A stretch of 64,000 bases of DNA. Origin: Clostridiales bacterium. Its GTDB lineage: Bacteria; Bacillota; Clostridia; Christensenellales; Christensenellaceae. Of the stretch, positions 7,242-15,951 are shown in pieces (within the stretch, counting starts at the first letter, position 1; every line of letters begins with the position of its first letter). Location of the stretch: assembly GCA_015056045.1 (NCBI GenBank), contig SVGZ01000010.1, positions 1 through 64,000 of the forward strand, written 5' to 3'. Below the pieces are notes generated by a model that saw nothing but the letters and a program-made list of their open reading frames with translations, did no database searches and was not told where the DNA came from. The translations under genes and the position numbers were made by a program.

Positions 7242-8941
7242 GTCGTTAATACTCCCTGTATTTCAGCAATGCAGCGTTCGAGATCTTCCGGGATAAGCTC
7301 TGCACCTTTGATAACGGTTTCCCATGGCATTTCAAGGTGAAGGGAATCATAGGTCAAACAGATCAATGCGCAGGCATAAAGCTTCGGTGTGCTGACTTCT
7401 TTAAAGGTCAGTTTATCCCGATACTTTGCGGCAAGTTCATAAGCTATTCTCAGCTTTTCCGGCTCTTTCATCGTCTGGAAAAAGTGCAGGATGTGCATCA
7501 TCATGATCTTGAAAGACTGCGGATCGTTTTCGTCGAAGGGATAATAATTGGGCACATCCACTTCGCGGAGTCTTCCGTCAATATATGTGATGAAAGGCGG
7601 TTTTGCCTGCATCTGGATGAGGCGATAGATCGCACAATCCTTTAATTCATCGGATTCATTGTGCTTTACCGCAAATCCGCGCAGGATATCCTCCGCAATC
7701 TTTCCGCCATAAATGCCGATCAGGTTGATCGCCGTGGCTTTCGTTACGGTATCGCCAAGCGTATTTAAGATCCATTTGAGGATACTTCTGAATTTTTCAT
7801 CCTGATTCCAGCGTTCTCGCTGTTCTTCTTCGGGTAATGTTACGCAATCGTTCAGATATGAAAAACAATTCAGCGCTTCAAGCCTCGGCAGCGCATAAAT
7901 ATAGGAGATGTCTTCTCTCTTTCCAAATTCATGGCTGTTCAGGTAGCGAAGATAATGCGCAGAAATGAGGTCATCGGGATCGATTTTTAATATATCGCGG
8001 AAAACATTTTTTGCTTCTTCATCTTTGCCAAGATTTGCCAGGCTTGCCGCATAGATATACATCGCACGGAGATCATACGGTGTTTCTTCGAGCAGTGTCG
8101 AAACGGCGATGTTGGCCTTTTCATGCATGCCAAGCTCGCAATATGTCAGCGTGATCTTTAAAAGCTCATCGATATTATTGGCTTCAAGCTTCTGCATCTC
8201 GTTCAGAGCCTTTTTCAAAAGCTCTTCATTGTGGAGACTGTTTGCAAAAATAACGCCATTGCAGCGTGCGTGGATGTTGTTCGGGAAATCCTTGACGATC
8301 TTCTGGTTTTCTTTATAAGCCTCGTAATATCTGCCGGCGATATAGTATGCAAGCGAAAGATTGTTCCGCGCATAGATGATATGCGGGTATTCCTCCGCAA
8401 TATCTTTCAGAAGTGTGATAGCACGCTCAGGATCACCGCCGTCAAGCGCATCTTTACCTTCATCGGCAAGCTTCAGAACATCTTCGGGGATTTCTTCGCC
8501 TTTTTCGGCAGCAGCTGCATCGATGCCATAATCGTCAAAAAGCTCGCCCTGATCCATCAGATCGAGGTAACCGTTGACTTCATCAAGAAACTCGTCGTCA
8601 TCAAAGTCATGCAGATATTTATTGAAAAAGCTTTTGGCATCTTCAATGTTATTGAGTCCCATGGCGTTATAACCGATGAGATACATGCACTCTGCACTGT
8701 AAGCATCTGTTTTCTGCATCAGCGAAAAGATCAGCGCATTGGAAATATCAAAGCATTCCATATCCGAATAAAGCTCGCAAAGCTCCATCAGATATTCCGT
8801 ATTTTCAGGTTCAAGCTCAACCGCTTTCCTCAGCGAAACAAGTGCATCCGGCAATTTACCCGTTTCATAGGCTTTTTCGTATTTATTATAGTGAAATTCC
8901 GCGCCCTGAAAAAAGTTCAGGACTCTTGATTTATCGCTCAT
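7238..8941 (-). CDS. Tetratricopeptide-repeat (TPR) protein
   Basis: A 567-residue cytoplasmic protein with several TPR-like helix pairs. Examples are DALVSLRKAVELEPENTEYLMELCELYSD near the N-terminus, then DPERAITLLKDIAEEYPHIIYARNNLSLAYYIAGRYYEAYKENQKIVKDFP and DEEAKNVFRDILKIDPDDLISAHYLRYL. The last 200 residues are helical but not clearly TPR. TPR domains bind other proteins; the partner is unknown. The start is the ATG in AAGGGAAAAAATG, overlapping the hslO stop (ATGA). The 3' end overlaps the next gene the same way. Function is not assignable beyond protein-protein interaction. Confidence 0.88.
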   Translation of the reverse strand: MSDKSRVLNFFQGAEFHYNKYEKAYETGKLPDALVSLRKAVELEPENTEYLMELCELYSDMECFDISNALIFSLMQKTDAYSAECMYLIGYNAMGLNNIEDAKSFFNKYLHDFDDDEFLDEVNGYLDLMDQGELFDDYGIDAAAAEKGEEIPEDVLKLADEGKDALDGGDPERAITLLKDIAEEYPHIIYARNNLSLAYYIAGRYYEAYKENQKIVKDFPNNIHARCNGVIFANSLHNEELLKKALNEMQKLEANNIDELLKITLTYCELGMHEKANIAVSTLLEETPYDLRAMYIYAASLANLGKDEEAKNVFRDILKIDPDDLISAHYLRYLNSHEFGKREDISYIYALPRLEALNCFSYLNDCVTLPEEEQRERWNQDEKFRSILKWILNTLGDTVTKATAINLIGIYGGKIAEDILRGFAVKHNESDELKDCAIYRLIQMQAKPPFITYIDGRLREVDVPNYYPFDENDPQSFKIMMMHILHFFQTMKEPEKLRIAYELAAKYRDKLTFKEVSTPKLYACALICLTYDSLHLEMPWETVIKGAELIPEDLERCIAEIQGVLTT

Positions 8942-9831
8942 TTTTTCCCTTCTGCTTCGGCCAAAAGAGCCTGCAGTTCTTCTTTGTTAAAGTGGTATGC
9001 CTTGTTGCAGAACTGGCAGACGATCTCTGCTTCGCCGTCTTCTTCGATAATATCATTGATCTCTTTTTTGCCGAGGGAAATAATCCCGCGTTCAAAACGT
9101 TCACGGCTGCAGTCACAGACATATTTGGGTTCACATTCGCTGCCGGGCATTGCTTCAACATGGAGCCCGACAAAAATAATGTTTAAAATCTCATCCAGCG
9201 GCATCGTATCCAGCATGGAAGTAAATTCAGTGATCAAAGGTGCACACATTTCGACTTCGGCCAAAAGCGCATCGTCTGCATCCTGCATCGGTGTGACGAC
9301 CATACCGCCTGCTTTTTCGATGTTGCCGTCTTTGCCGACGAGAACACCAAGATAAACGATCGAAGGTGTCTGTTCGCTCTTTAAGTAATAGTTGGCAAAA
9401 TCTTCTGCAATTTCGCCGGAGATCAGCTCTGTCTTGCCGACATAATAATCTTTGAGGCCGATATCTTTGACAACGGTAATGAAGCCGTCATTGCCGACAG
9501 CCGCACCGACGTTCAGTTTGCCGTTTGCTTCGTTGATCGGAACAAACACATCGGGATTGGTTACGAAGCCCTTGACTTCTGCCATTGCATTTGCCGCTGC
9601 GGTGATCGTACCGATCGGACCGCCGCCATTGATCGTAAGGGAAAGTCTGTGTTCGCTTTTGCGGAAACCAGCACCCATGATCGCAGCTGCTGTGAGTGTT
9701 CTGCCGAGTGCAGCGGAGGCTACATGAGAAGTATGGTGAAGTCTCTGCATTTCGCGGACGAGTTCCGTTGTATTGGCGACTGTTACGTTAACCTGTCCAT
9801 TGATCAGGTATTTTTTAATAATATCAGACAT
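8938..9831 (-). CDS. hslO: Redox-regulated chaperone Hsp33
   Basis: Cytoplasmic holdase activated by oxidative unfolding. The 297-residue length fits, and the four zinc cysteines of the C-terminal redox switch are present as CxC (C239, C241) and CxxC (C272, C275). The N-terminal core is typical (ELVREMQRLHHTSHVASAALGRTLTAA, LTINGGGPIGTI). It follows the methyltransferase gene by 9 bases with AGAGGTAAC as ribosome site, and overlaps the TPR gene by ATGA. The operon therefore links a protein-protective chaperone with an rRNA modifier and two solenoid proteins. Confidence 0.97.
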   Translation of the reverse strand: MSDIIKKYLINGQVNVTVANTTELVREMQRLHHTSHVASAALGRTLTAAAIMGAGFRKSEHRLSLTINGGGPIGTITAAANAMAEVKGFVTNPDVFVPINEANGKLNVGAAVGNDGFITVVKDIGLKDYYVGKTELISGEIAEDFANYYLKSEQTPSIVYLGVLVGKDGNIEKAGGMVVTPMQDADDALLAEVEMCAPLITEFTSMLDTMPLDEILNIIFVGLHVEAMPGSECEPKYVCDCSRERFERGIISLGKKEINDIIEEDGEAEIVCQFCNKAYHFNKEELQALLAEAEGKK

Positions 9832-9840
9832 AGTTACCTC

Positions 9841-10578
9841 TTATTTTATAGCAAAAAATTGTATTCTGTCGGCATTTTCTGCCGGTAAATCTCTTGTCAT
9901 AAAGCCATACGCATCGGCTTTTGCAAATCCGGCTTCTTTGAGCAGCGATAAGATTTTCTCTGCCGGATAAAAATACTGGATCTGTGTTTCGTCTTCCCTT
10001 GTGTATTTTCCGTCAACATCACGGATGAAAAACGTAATGGAAAGCTCGACCTGATTCTTTTCTTTTTCAAGTTTGTTCTGCCAGAAGAAGGAAAGTTCAT
10101 CCCGATCTTCAAAAAACAGCTCGTTTCCAAGGATATGCTCCATTTTATACAGGCTGCTCATATCAAAGAGGAAATAACCGCCGGGTTTGATGCATTGATA
10201 TGCTGCTTTGAAAAAACGAAGGAGATCATCTTCTGTGGAAAGATAATTGACACCATCGCAGGCACAGACAAGTGCATCATGCACAGGAAGATCCATTTCA
10301 CGCATATCCTGCTTTAAAAAAGTGATCTTTTTGCCGGATTTACGGGCTTTTTGCTGGGCAATGCGGAGCATTTCATCCGATAAATCAAACGGTGTCACCT
10401 GATAACCTTTTCTGATCAGGCGCAGCGTAATGTTTCCCGTTCCGCAGCAGGCTTCGATGATCTTTCTCGGCCTGATCTCGGAAAGAAAGCTGTCTATATA
10501 GGCTGCCCATGCATGATAATCGACATCGTACATGAGCGTGTCATAAATTTCAGGCAATGCGGTATAGGCGTTAATCAT
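9841..10578 (-). CDS. Class I SAM-dependent methyltransferase
   Basis: The 245-residue protein has a Rossmann-type methyltransferase core: motif I IIEACCGTGNITLRLIRKG, an acidic motif II VTPFDLSDEML, post-motif DALVCACDGVNYL, and YQCIKPGGYFLFDMSS. This pattern matches the YqeM/Methyltransf_25 type of Bacillota. The substrate is unknown; the C-terminal half (FFIRDVDGKYTREDETQIQYFYPAEKI) suggests a small-molecule substrate, but this is weak. Its start overlaps the M20 gene stop by 8 bases, so it is co-translated within the operon. Confidence 0.85.
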   Translation of the reverse strand: MINAYTALPEIYDTLMYDVDYHAWAAYIDSFLSEIRPRKIIEACCGTGNITLRLIRKGYQVTPFDLSDEMLRIAQQKARKSGKKITFLKQDMREMDLPVHDALVCACDGVNYLSTEDDLLRFFKAAYQCIKPGGYFLFDMSSLYKMEHILGNELFFEDRDELSFFWQNKLEKEKNQVELSITFFIRDVDGKYTREDETQIQYFYPAEKILSLLKEAGFAKADAYGFMTRDLPAENADRIQFFAIK

Positions 10579-11710
10579 CGATCTCTGCGATCCTCCTGAA
10601 TATTTCGACGCCGTCCATAAGAATTTCTTCGTTCAAAATATAGTTTACGGAATGCAGCGCAGCAGTGTGCTTTTCATCTCTGCTGCCTAAAAGCATGAAT
10701 AAACCGGGAATTTCCCTCTGATAATAGCAGAAATCTTCCGAAGGCATGACCATGGATTCGCTGTTGATATCGGCATCCATGAAAAATTCTTTTGCATGTT
10801 CGAAGAGATTTTCATCATTGACGACGGGGAAACCGCCCGTCTTTTTCCTGAAAGAAACACTTGCACGATAAGCAGAAGCAATAGACTCGGCATATTCAAC
10901 GATACGTTCTTTGGCAAAAGACAGCGTCTTTTCGGAAAAGGCACGGAGTGTACAGCCAAGTTCAACGGTTTCGGCAAGAATATTGGGCGCTGTTCCGCCA
11001 TTTATCATGCCGACGGTAAATACCGCAGAATCAAAGGGGCTGACGTTGCGTGAAATGACGCTTTGTACGCCTGTGATAAAGGCAGCTGCCGCCGTGATCG
11101 CATCGCATCCAAGCTGAGGCATGGCACCGTGTGCGCGTTTGCCCTCAAAAGTAATATAAAAATCATCCATTCCGGACATTAAAGCGCCTTTTTTGAGGAC
11201 GATTTGATGCTTTTTAAATTCAGGCCAAATGTGAAGTCCATAAATAGCATCGGCTTTCGGGTTTTCGAGAATGCCGTTTTCAATGAGTACTTTAGCGCCG
11301 GCAGCACTTTCTTCGTTTGGCTGGAAGATCAGGACAATATTATGCTTCAAAGAAGCTCGGTTCTGCGAAACGAGTTTGGCAAATGCGAGAAGGATCGCTG
11401 TATGCCCATCGTGACCGCAGGCGTGCATGATGCCATCGTGTTCGGAAGAAAAAGGAAGCCCTGTTTCCTCTTTGATCGGCAACGCATCAATATCGGCACG
11501 AAAAGCGAGTGTTTTTTCGGCATTATTCCAAAAAACTGCCTTTACACCAAGACCAACCTCGAGCATATCCGGGGAAAGTTTTTCAAGATAATTTCGGATA
11601 TATTCCTTTGTTTTGACTTCTTCAAACCCAAGCTCGGGAATGCGGTGCAGCTCACGGCGGATCTCAATCAACTCTTCGCTTAATGCACGGATACTGTTGC
11701 TGATCTGCAT
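10571..11710 (-). CDS. M20 family amidohydrolase (hippurate/N-acyl-amino-acid hydrolase type)
   Basis: Two-metal amidohydrolase that removes acyl groups from amino acids or related amides in the cytoplasm. The 379-residue protein shows FRADIDALPIKEETGLPF, the metal-binding IMHACGHDGHTA, the catalytic QPNEESAAGA region, GLHIWPE and the dimerisation-domain GKRAHGAMPQLG. Members include N-acetyl-diaminopimelate deacetylase, and lysA lies just upstream, but in a separately terminated unit. A lysine-pathway role is therefore only a possibility. GGAGG precedes the ATG by 4 bases. It is the first gene of the six-gene operon running to the RNA methyltransferase. Confidence 0.88.
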   Translation of the reverse strand: MQISNSIRALSEELIEIRRELHRIPELGFEEVKTKEYIRNYLEKLSPDMLEVGLGVKAVFWNNAEKTLAFRADIDALPIKEETGLPFSSEHDGIMHACGHDGHTAILLAFAKLVSQNRASLKHNIVLIFQPNEESAAGAKVLIENGILENPKADAIYGLHIWPEFKKHQIVLKKGALMSGMDDFYITFEGKRAHGAMPQLGCDAITAAAAFITGVQSVISRNVSPFDSAVFTVGMINGGTAPNILAETVELGCTLRAFSEKTLSFAKERIVEYAESIASAYRASVSFRKKTGGFPVVNDENLFEHAKEFFMDADINSESMVMPSEDFCYYQREIPGLFMLLGSRDEKHTAALHSVNYILNEEILMDGVEIFRRIAEIDD

Positions 11711-11746
11711 AAAACCTCCAAGAAACGCAATATAACGCTATAATAT

Positions 11747-11775
11747 ATAATATAGCAAAATGCCGATATTAGCAA
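11747..11775 (-). promoter_or_regulatory. Promoter for the M20-hslO-TPR operon
   Basis: On the minus strand TTGCTA (11770-11775), a 17-base spacer and TATTAT (11747-11752) sit about 36 bases before the M20 start, just after the lysA terminator. The region is very AT-rich, so the exact -10 is uncertain. Confidence 0.5.
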
Positions 11776-11777
11776 GC

Positions 11778-11807
11778 AAAAAAGCCCTATCCATCTGGAT
11801 AAGGCTT
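11778..11807 (-). terminator. Terminator of lysA
   Basis: AAGCCTTATCC-AGAT-GGATAGGGCTT pairs over 11 bp (one G-T) on the minus strand and is followed by TTTTTT. It starts about 17 bases after the lysA stop. Confidence 0.92.
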
Positions 11808-11823
11808 TGTCTATTATCTGTGT

Positions 11824-13140
11824 TTATTCGCTGAGCCAATCGGGAATGCAATCGTTTTCCATGAGCTGCTCAAAGCTCTGTCGCTTGACCATCAGTGCAG
11901 ACTTCCCTTTGCTGACCAATACGACCGCAGCATGAGGAACTTTGTTATAATTGCTCGCCATCGAATAGCAATATGCGCCTGTCGAAAAGACCGCAAGGAT
12001 ATCCCTGTAAGCAGGCGACTGAATCATCGTATCCCAGATCAGCATATCGCCCGATTCACAGCAGCGACCGGCGATCGAAACTTTTGTATCAGCTTCCTCG
12101 TTCATTTTGTTGGCTACCGTGCAAAGATACTCTGCCTGATAAAGCGCAGTTCTCGGATTATCTGTCATGCCGCCGTCTACGCTGACATAAGTTCTGATTC
12201 CGGGAATATTTTTGATCGCACCGATCGTATAAAGCGTTGTTCCTGCTTCACCAACGATGGATCTGCCGGGTTCAACAACAAAACCAATCTCACCAAGCTC
12301 TTTCTTTTTGCAGTTTTCCGAAAGTTTCTCTGCGATAAGGGCAACGTATTCGGAAAATTCAAGAGGTTTATCTTCGTTTGTATAGTGAATGCCGAAGCCT
12401 CCGCCAAAGTTGATTTCCTGAACAGAGATCCCGTATTTTTCAGTGATCTTTTTTAAGTAATCTGTCATAATATCGACAGTAACGGCAAAGCTTTCCAGTT
12501 CAAAGATCTGCGAACCGATGTGGCAATGCAGCGTCGAAAGGACAAGATTCTCTTTTTCGCAAATCAGCTGCAGCATAAAATCTGCTGTTTCATCTTCGAT
12601 GCCGAAGCCGAATTTGGAATCTTCATTGCCGGTCATGATGTATTTGTGCGTATGAGCATCCACGCCCGGTTTGATGCGAAGGCCAACATTCTGTTTTCTG
12701 CCGTACTTTCCCGCAAGCTGATCGATGATGTCGATTTCATGGAAACTGTCTATAATAATGCAGCCGACGCCGTTTTTAATAGCCGTTTCAAGCTCGTGCT
12801 CTGTTTTGTTGTTGCCGTGGTAATAGATCTTTGCCGTATCAAAGCCTGCATTCATGGCTGTACGGAATTCGCCTTCGGAAACAACATCAAGGTGAAGTCC
12901 TTCGCTTTCGATGATCCTGCACATCGCCGTTGTCATAAAAGCTTTGCTGGCATAAGCGATCTTTGCCGAAATATTTTTTTCGCGGATGAACTGCATATAG
13001 GATCGGCAAACGGAACGGATCACATCCTCTTCCATAACATAAAGAGGTGTTCCGTATTTTTCTGCAAGTTCGATGGTGTCATTTCCACCGAGGCAAAGAT
13101 GCCCTTTTTCATTTATATCAAGATTTTTCCAAATTTTCAT
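11824..13140 (-). CDS. lysA: Diaminopimelate decarboxylase
   Basis: PLP enzyme of the last lysine step (meso-diaminopimelate to L-lysine). It shows the PLP-lysine motif AYASKAF, HCHIGSQIFE, NFGGGFG, EPGRSIVGEAG and the substrate-binding GRCCESGD with a downstream GAYCYSMASNYN. The track start at 13179 is replaced by the ATG at 13140 (MKIWKNL), preceded by TTGGAG at 6 bases; the longer N-terminus would lie over the promoter. The 438-residue length is typical. It has its own promoter and terminator, so it forms a single-gene unit downstream of the polA operon. Confidence 0.95.
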   Translation of the reverse strand: MKIWKNLDINEKGHLCLGGNDTIELAEKYGTPLYVMEEDVIRSVCRSYMQFIREKNISAKIAYASKAFMTTAMCRIIESEGLHLDVVSEGEFRTAMNAGFDTAKIYYHGNNKTEHELETAIKNGVGCIIIDSFHEIDIIDQLAGKYGRKQNVGLRIKPGVDAHTHKYIMTGNEDSKFGFGIEDETADFMLQLICEKENLVLSTLHCHIGSQIFELESFAVTVDIMTDYLKKITEKYGISVQEINFGGGFGIHYTNEDKPLEFSEYVALIAEKLSENCKKKELGEIGFVVEPGRSIVGEAGTTLYTIGAIKNIPGIRTYVSVDGGMTDNPRTALYQAEYLCTVANKMNEEADTKVSIAGRCCESGDMLIWDTMIQSPAYRDILAVFSTGAYCYSMASNYNKVPHAAVVLVSKGKSALMVKRQSFEQLMENDCIPDWLSE

Positions 13141-13169
13141 GGTAAGCTCCAATTCAAAATTACCGTATA

Positions 13170-13198
13170 AGGATAACATGAAATTGAATAAATATCAA
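13170..13198 (-). promoter_or_regulatory. Promoter of lysA
   Basis: Minus strand TTGATA (13193-13198), 17 bases, then TATCCT (13170-13175) preceded by TG one base earlier (extended -10). It lies 30 bases before the chosen lysA ATG. No lysine riboswitch fits in the 70-base gap. Confidence 0.6.
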
Positions 13199-13210
13199 TA
13201 TCCAATCCGA

Positions 13211-14833
13211 TTATTTGCTTGTCCAATCCGCAATATTGGCAAACATATCATAATGATTGGTGTTTTGAATATTCTGGTAATGATCGCGGATAAACATAGC
13301 CGAGCATTTTCGGTAAAGTCCGATCATCGGCAATTCATCCGAAAGAAGGACATTGAGCGCCGAAAAGGCTTTTGTCAGGTCATCGTTTATCCCAAGCGTC
13401 TTGATATAAGCAAGCTGATCTTTTAACGTATCGCTTGTATAGCGGCAATAGCCATCTTCAAACATAAAAGAAATATCGTGATTCTTTTTCAAGTTAAAGC
13501 TTGCGAGCGCCAGATCAAAATTACCGTTTTTTAACGCAGAGGCAAAGTTATTCGCACTCATTTCGAGGGGATTGATCTCAATACCGAAATTCTTCATTTG
13601 TCGGACGATCTCGGAAACGATGCGTTTTTTATAGGGAATATCTTCGCTTTCCGAATAAATCAGATCAAGACTTAAAGCTGTCCCGATTTCGTTGAAATAC
13701 TGCCCGGAATATGCCGTAAAGCCGGCTTTTTTCATTAAATCGTGTGCAGAATCCAAGTTTTCGGGCATACTGTCTGTATTTTCAAGATATGCAAAATCCG
13801 ATAAAAACGGCGTTTCGCAAACCGTTCCCATTCCTCCAAGGACATTCATAATAATGCGCTTGCGATCAAGTGCCGCGGAAATCGCTTGTCTTGTTTCCTT
13901 TTTTGCAAGATTTTTGCTGTTGATATTGGGGATCAGGCAATCAAATTGGCTTGTTGCGGGCGAAAAAATCGTTGTGGAGCTGTCGTTGCAAAGGTTCTTT
14001 GCGTTGATCAGCGAAGTCAGAATGCAATTCAGTTCATTTTTCTGGTAACGATGGATCGCTTCCGCATCATTTTCAACAGGTTCCGCAATGATCGTTTCAA
14101 TGTTTGGTGTAGATTTCCACCAACTTTCATTGCGGTTTAAGATCATTCTGCCCCATGCATCGAATTCGACAAACCGATAAGGACCTGTGCCGATAGGTGC
14201 AGACTTTGCATCGAGAGCATAATGCAAATAAAGGTCTGCGGGCACGACCGGGAAACACATAAAACAAAGGAGATCAAGGTTCTTTTCCTTTGCTTTTACG
14301 GTGAAAGTATATTCATCGATAATGTTTGCATAATCAACTGCGGAAGCATATGCCGCATAAGGGCTGTCTTTGCCTTCTTCCGAGATCAAAAGATCAATGA
14401 TCTCTTTAAAATCGCTTGAACGGACATAACCGTAATTGGAATCGTGAAATGAAACGCCGCGCCGAACGGAAAACGTATACATAAGGCCGCTTTCATCGAC
14501 TTTCCAGTTTTCGATCAAACCGCCGCTGAAGCTGCCGTCTGCATTCATACGAATGGCAGGTTCAAAAATCAGCGAAAGAAGCGTCCGCATGGTTTCGTTT
14601 TTGCTGCCGAGCGGATTTAAAGAATCGATGTTTTTTGGCATGTTGAGATACAGCGTGTTTTCATCGATCGTATCTGCGGTTTTTTCCAAGACGGAGTCTT
14701 CGATGACGGGCATTTCTGTTGCCGTCGGTGCAGAAACAGGCACAGAAACACAGGAACTGCCAACGATAACGGCAAAGCAACAGATACCGGCAAATATTCT
14801 TTTAAATTGTGTAGAAGAAATGGTAAATTTCAT
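13211..14833 (-). CDS. Solitary oligopeptide/nickel-type ABC solute-binding lipoprotein (SBP family 5)
   Basis: Extracellular binding protein of the OppA/DppA class. The signal segment ends in VIVGSSC (lipobox). The mature protein has the SBP_bac_5 hallmarks: LNMPKNIDSLNPLGS, GGLIENWKVDESGLMYTFSVRRGVSFHDS, GTGPYRFVEFDAWGRMILNRNESWW and ISAALDRKRIIMNVLGG. Its 540 residues are normal for the family. No permease or ATPase genes accompany it, so it must borrow a transporter or act as a receptor. It starts inside the 3' end of the lytic transglycosylase gene (32-base overlap) with a weak ribosome site, suggesting coupling. Confidence 0.88.
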   Translation of the reverse strand: MKFTISSTQFKRIFAGICCFAVIVGSSCVSVPVSAPTATEMPVIEDSVLEKTADTIDENTLYLNMPKNIDSLNPLGSKNETMRTLLSLIFEPAIRMNADGSFSGGLIENWKVDESGLMYTFSVRRGVSFHDSNYGYVRSSDFKEIIDLLISEEGKDSPYAAYASAVDYANIIDEYTFTVKAKEKNLDLLCFMCFPVVPADLYLHYALDAKSAPIGTGPYRFVEFDAWGRMILNRNESWWKSTPNIETIIAEPVENDAEAIHRYQKNELNCILTSLINAKNLCNDSSTTIFSPATSQFDCLIPNINSKNLAKKETRQAISAALDRKRIIMNVLGGMGTVCETPFLSDFAYLENTDSMPENLDSAHDLMKKAGFTAYSGQYFNEIGTALSLDLIYSESEDIPYKKRIVSEIVRQMKNFGIEINPLEMSANNFASALKNGNFDLALASFNLKKNHDISFMFEDGYCRYTSDTLKDQLAYIKTLGINDDLTKAFSALNVLLSDELPMIGLYRKCSAMFIRDHYQNIQNTNHYDMFANIADWTSK

Positions 14834-15365
14834 AAGCTTTTTTGATGCGTTCTACGTATTCGGCGGTTTCTTCGTAAGGGATGACATCAAGGGTTTTTCC
14901 GTCGGAAGAATATGTTTTCAGGTCAAGCCAATCCGATACTTTGTTCTGACCTGCGTTATAGGCTGCACAAGCTGTTTCGGTAACTTCAAAGCGATCAAGA
15001 AGGAAGCGCAGATACCAGCAGCCGAAGCGGATATTGACATCTTCTTCATAGAGCATTTCGGTATGATAATCTTCAAGATCGAGTTTATCTGCGATCCATT
15101 CACCTGTTTCGGGCATGATCTGCATGAGGCCGATCGCACCTACAGGTGATTCAGCTTCCTTATCAAACTTGCTTTCAGTCCAGATCACGGAGCAAACGAG
15201 GTATGGATCCAGAGAATACTCCTCTGCCCAGTATTTAACGGAGCTCTCATAGCGAAGTTTATAAACGCTTTTGATGACGGTATATCCTCCGCTGATCGCT
15301 AAAAAAATACAGGATAAAAAGATAAACAATACGAGGATCGTTATACTTTTTTTAGACATTTTCAT
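14802..15365 (-). CDS. Membrane-anchored lytic transglycosylase (SLT domain)
   Basis: Cleaves peptidoglycan glycan strands outside the membrane. An N-terminal helix (residues about 8-33) anchors it. The SLT domain follows with SVIWTESKFDKEAESPVGAIGLMQIMPETGEW (catalytic E64) and AAYNAGQNKVSDWL. At 187 residues it resembles the short YjbJ/Slt70-C type of Bacillota. The gene overlaps coaE by 14 bases and the solute-binding gene by 32. The operon order polA-coaE-slt is common in Clostridia in my recollection; this has not been checked by search. Confidence 0.93.
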   Translation of the reverse strand: MKMSKKSITILVLFIFLSCIFLAISGGYTVIKSVYKLRYESSVKYWAEEYSLDPYLVCSVIWTESKFDKEAESPVGAIGLMQIMPETGEWIADKLDLEDYHTEMLYEEDVNIRFGCWYLRFLLDRFEVTETACAAYNAGQNKVSDWLDLKTYSSDGKTLDVIPYEETAEYVERIKKAYEIYHFFYTI

Positions 15366-15951
15366 AATTTGTTCTTTCCAATAGATTTAAATAAGCGGCT
15401 TCGACCTTATGGGAAAATTCTTCCGCTGTTCTGTTGTTTTCGAGAATGACCCTGCACTTCGGAATATATTCATTGTAATCGCTTTGTGCGGCGATTCTGG
15501 CCTTTGCACCTTCACGCGGTAAGTTGTTCCGCTTCATGATTCTCTCTTCCCTGATGGTCTCCTGTGCGGTAACAAGCCATATTTCATCTGCCATCATGTC
15601 AAATCCGCTTTCAAAAAGAAGTGCGCATTCAAGAAGAACGATCCCTTTTGCCGCACGGATCATTTTTTCAATGCGGAGGCGAATTGCCGGGTGTGTGATG
15701 CTGTTTAAAAGGGCCAATTTTTCCGGATCGGAAAAGACTATTTTTCCCAAAGCGGCACGGTCAATTTTCCCATCGGGCAAAACGCAACCGAAATTTGCGA
15801 CTACACTATCATATGCTTCTCCACCGGGAAGCAATACAAGATGCCCGACGCTGTCTGCATCGATAACGGTGATTCCTTTTTCGGCAAGGATTTTTGTGCA
15901 GAGAGATTTTCCCGTGCCGATCCCACCGGTCAAACCAATAACATATGTCAT
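15352..15951 (-). CDS. coaE: Dephospho-CoA kinase
   Basis: Last step of CoA biosynthesis: phosphorylates the 3' hydroxyl of dephospho-CoA. The P-loop is GLTGGIGTGKS, followed by IDADSVGHLVLLPGGEAY, the HPAIR motif (NSITHPAIRLRIE) and LLFESGFDMMADEIWLV. The track begins at a TTG (15966), but the ATG at 15951 overlaps the polA stop as ATGA and gives the usual N-terminus MTYVIGLTGG, so I use it (199 residues). Confidence 0.96.
   Translation of the reverse strand: MTYVIGLTGGIGTGKSLCTKILAEKGITVIDADSVGHLVLLPGGEAYDSVVANFGCVLPDGKIDRAALGKIVFSDPEKLALLNSITHPAIRLRIEKMIRAAKGIVLLECALLFESGFDMMADEIWLVTAQETIREERIMKRNNLPREGAKARIAAQSDYNEYIPKCRVILENNRTAEEFSHKVEAAYLNLLERTNYENV

Noticed and set aside
8231-8929. 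Long plus-strand ORF opposite the TPR gene, and similar antisense ORFs
   Set aside because: They mirror well-supported genes, lack ribosome sites and have composition typical of antisense frames rich in Phe, Ile and Cys.
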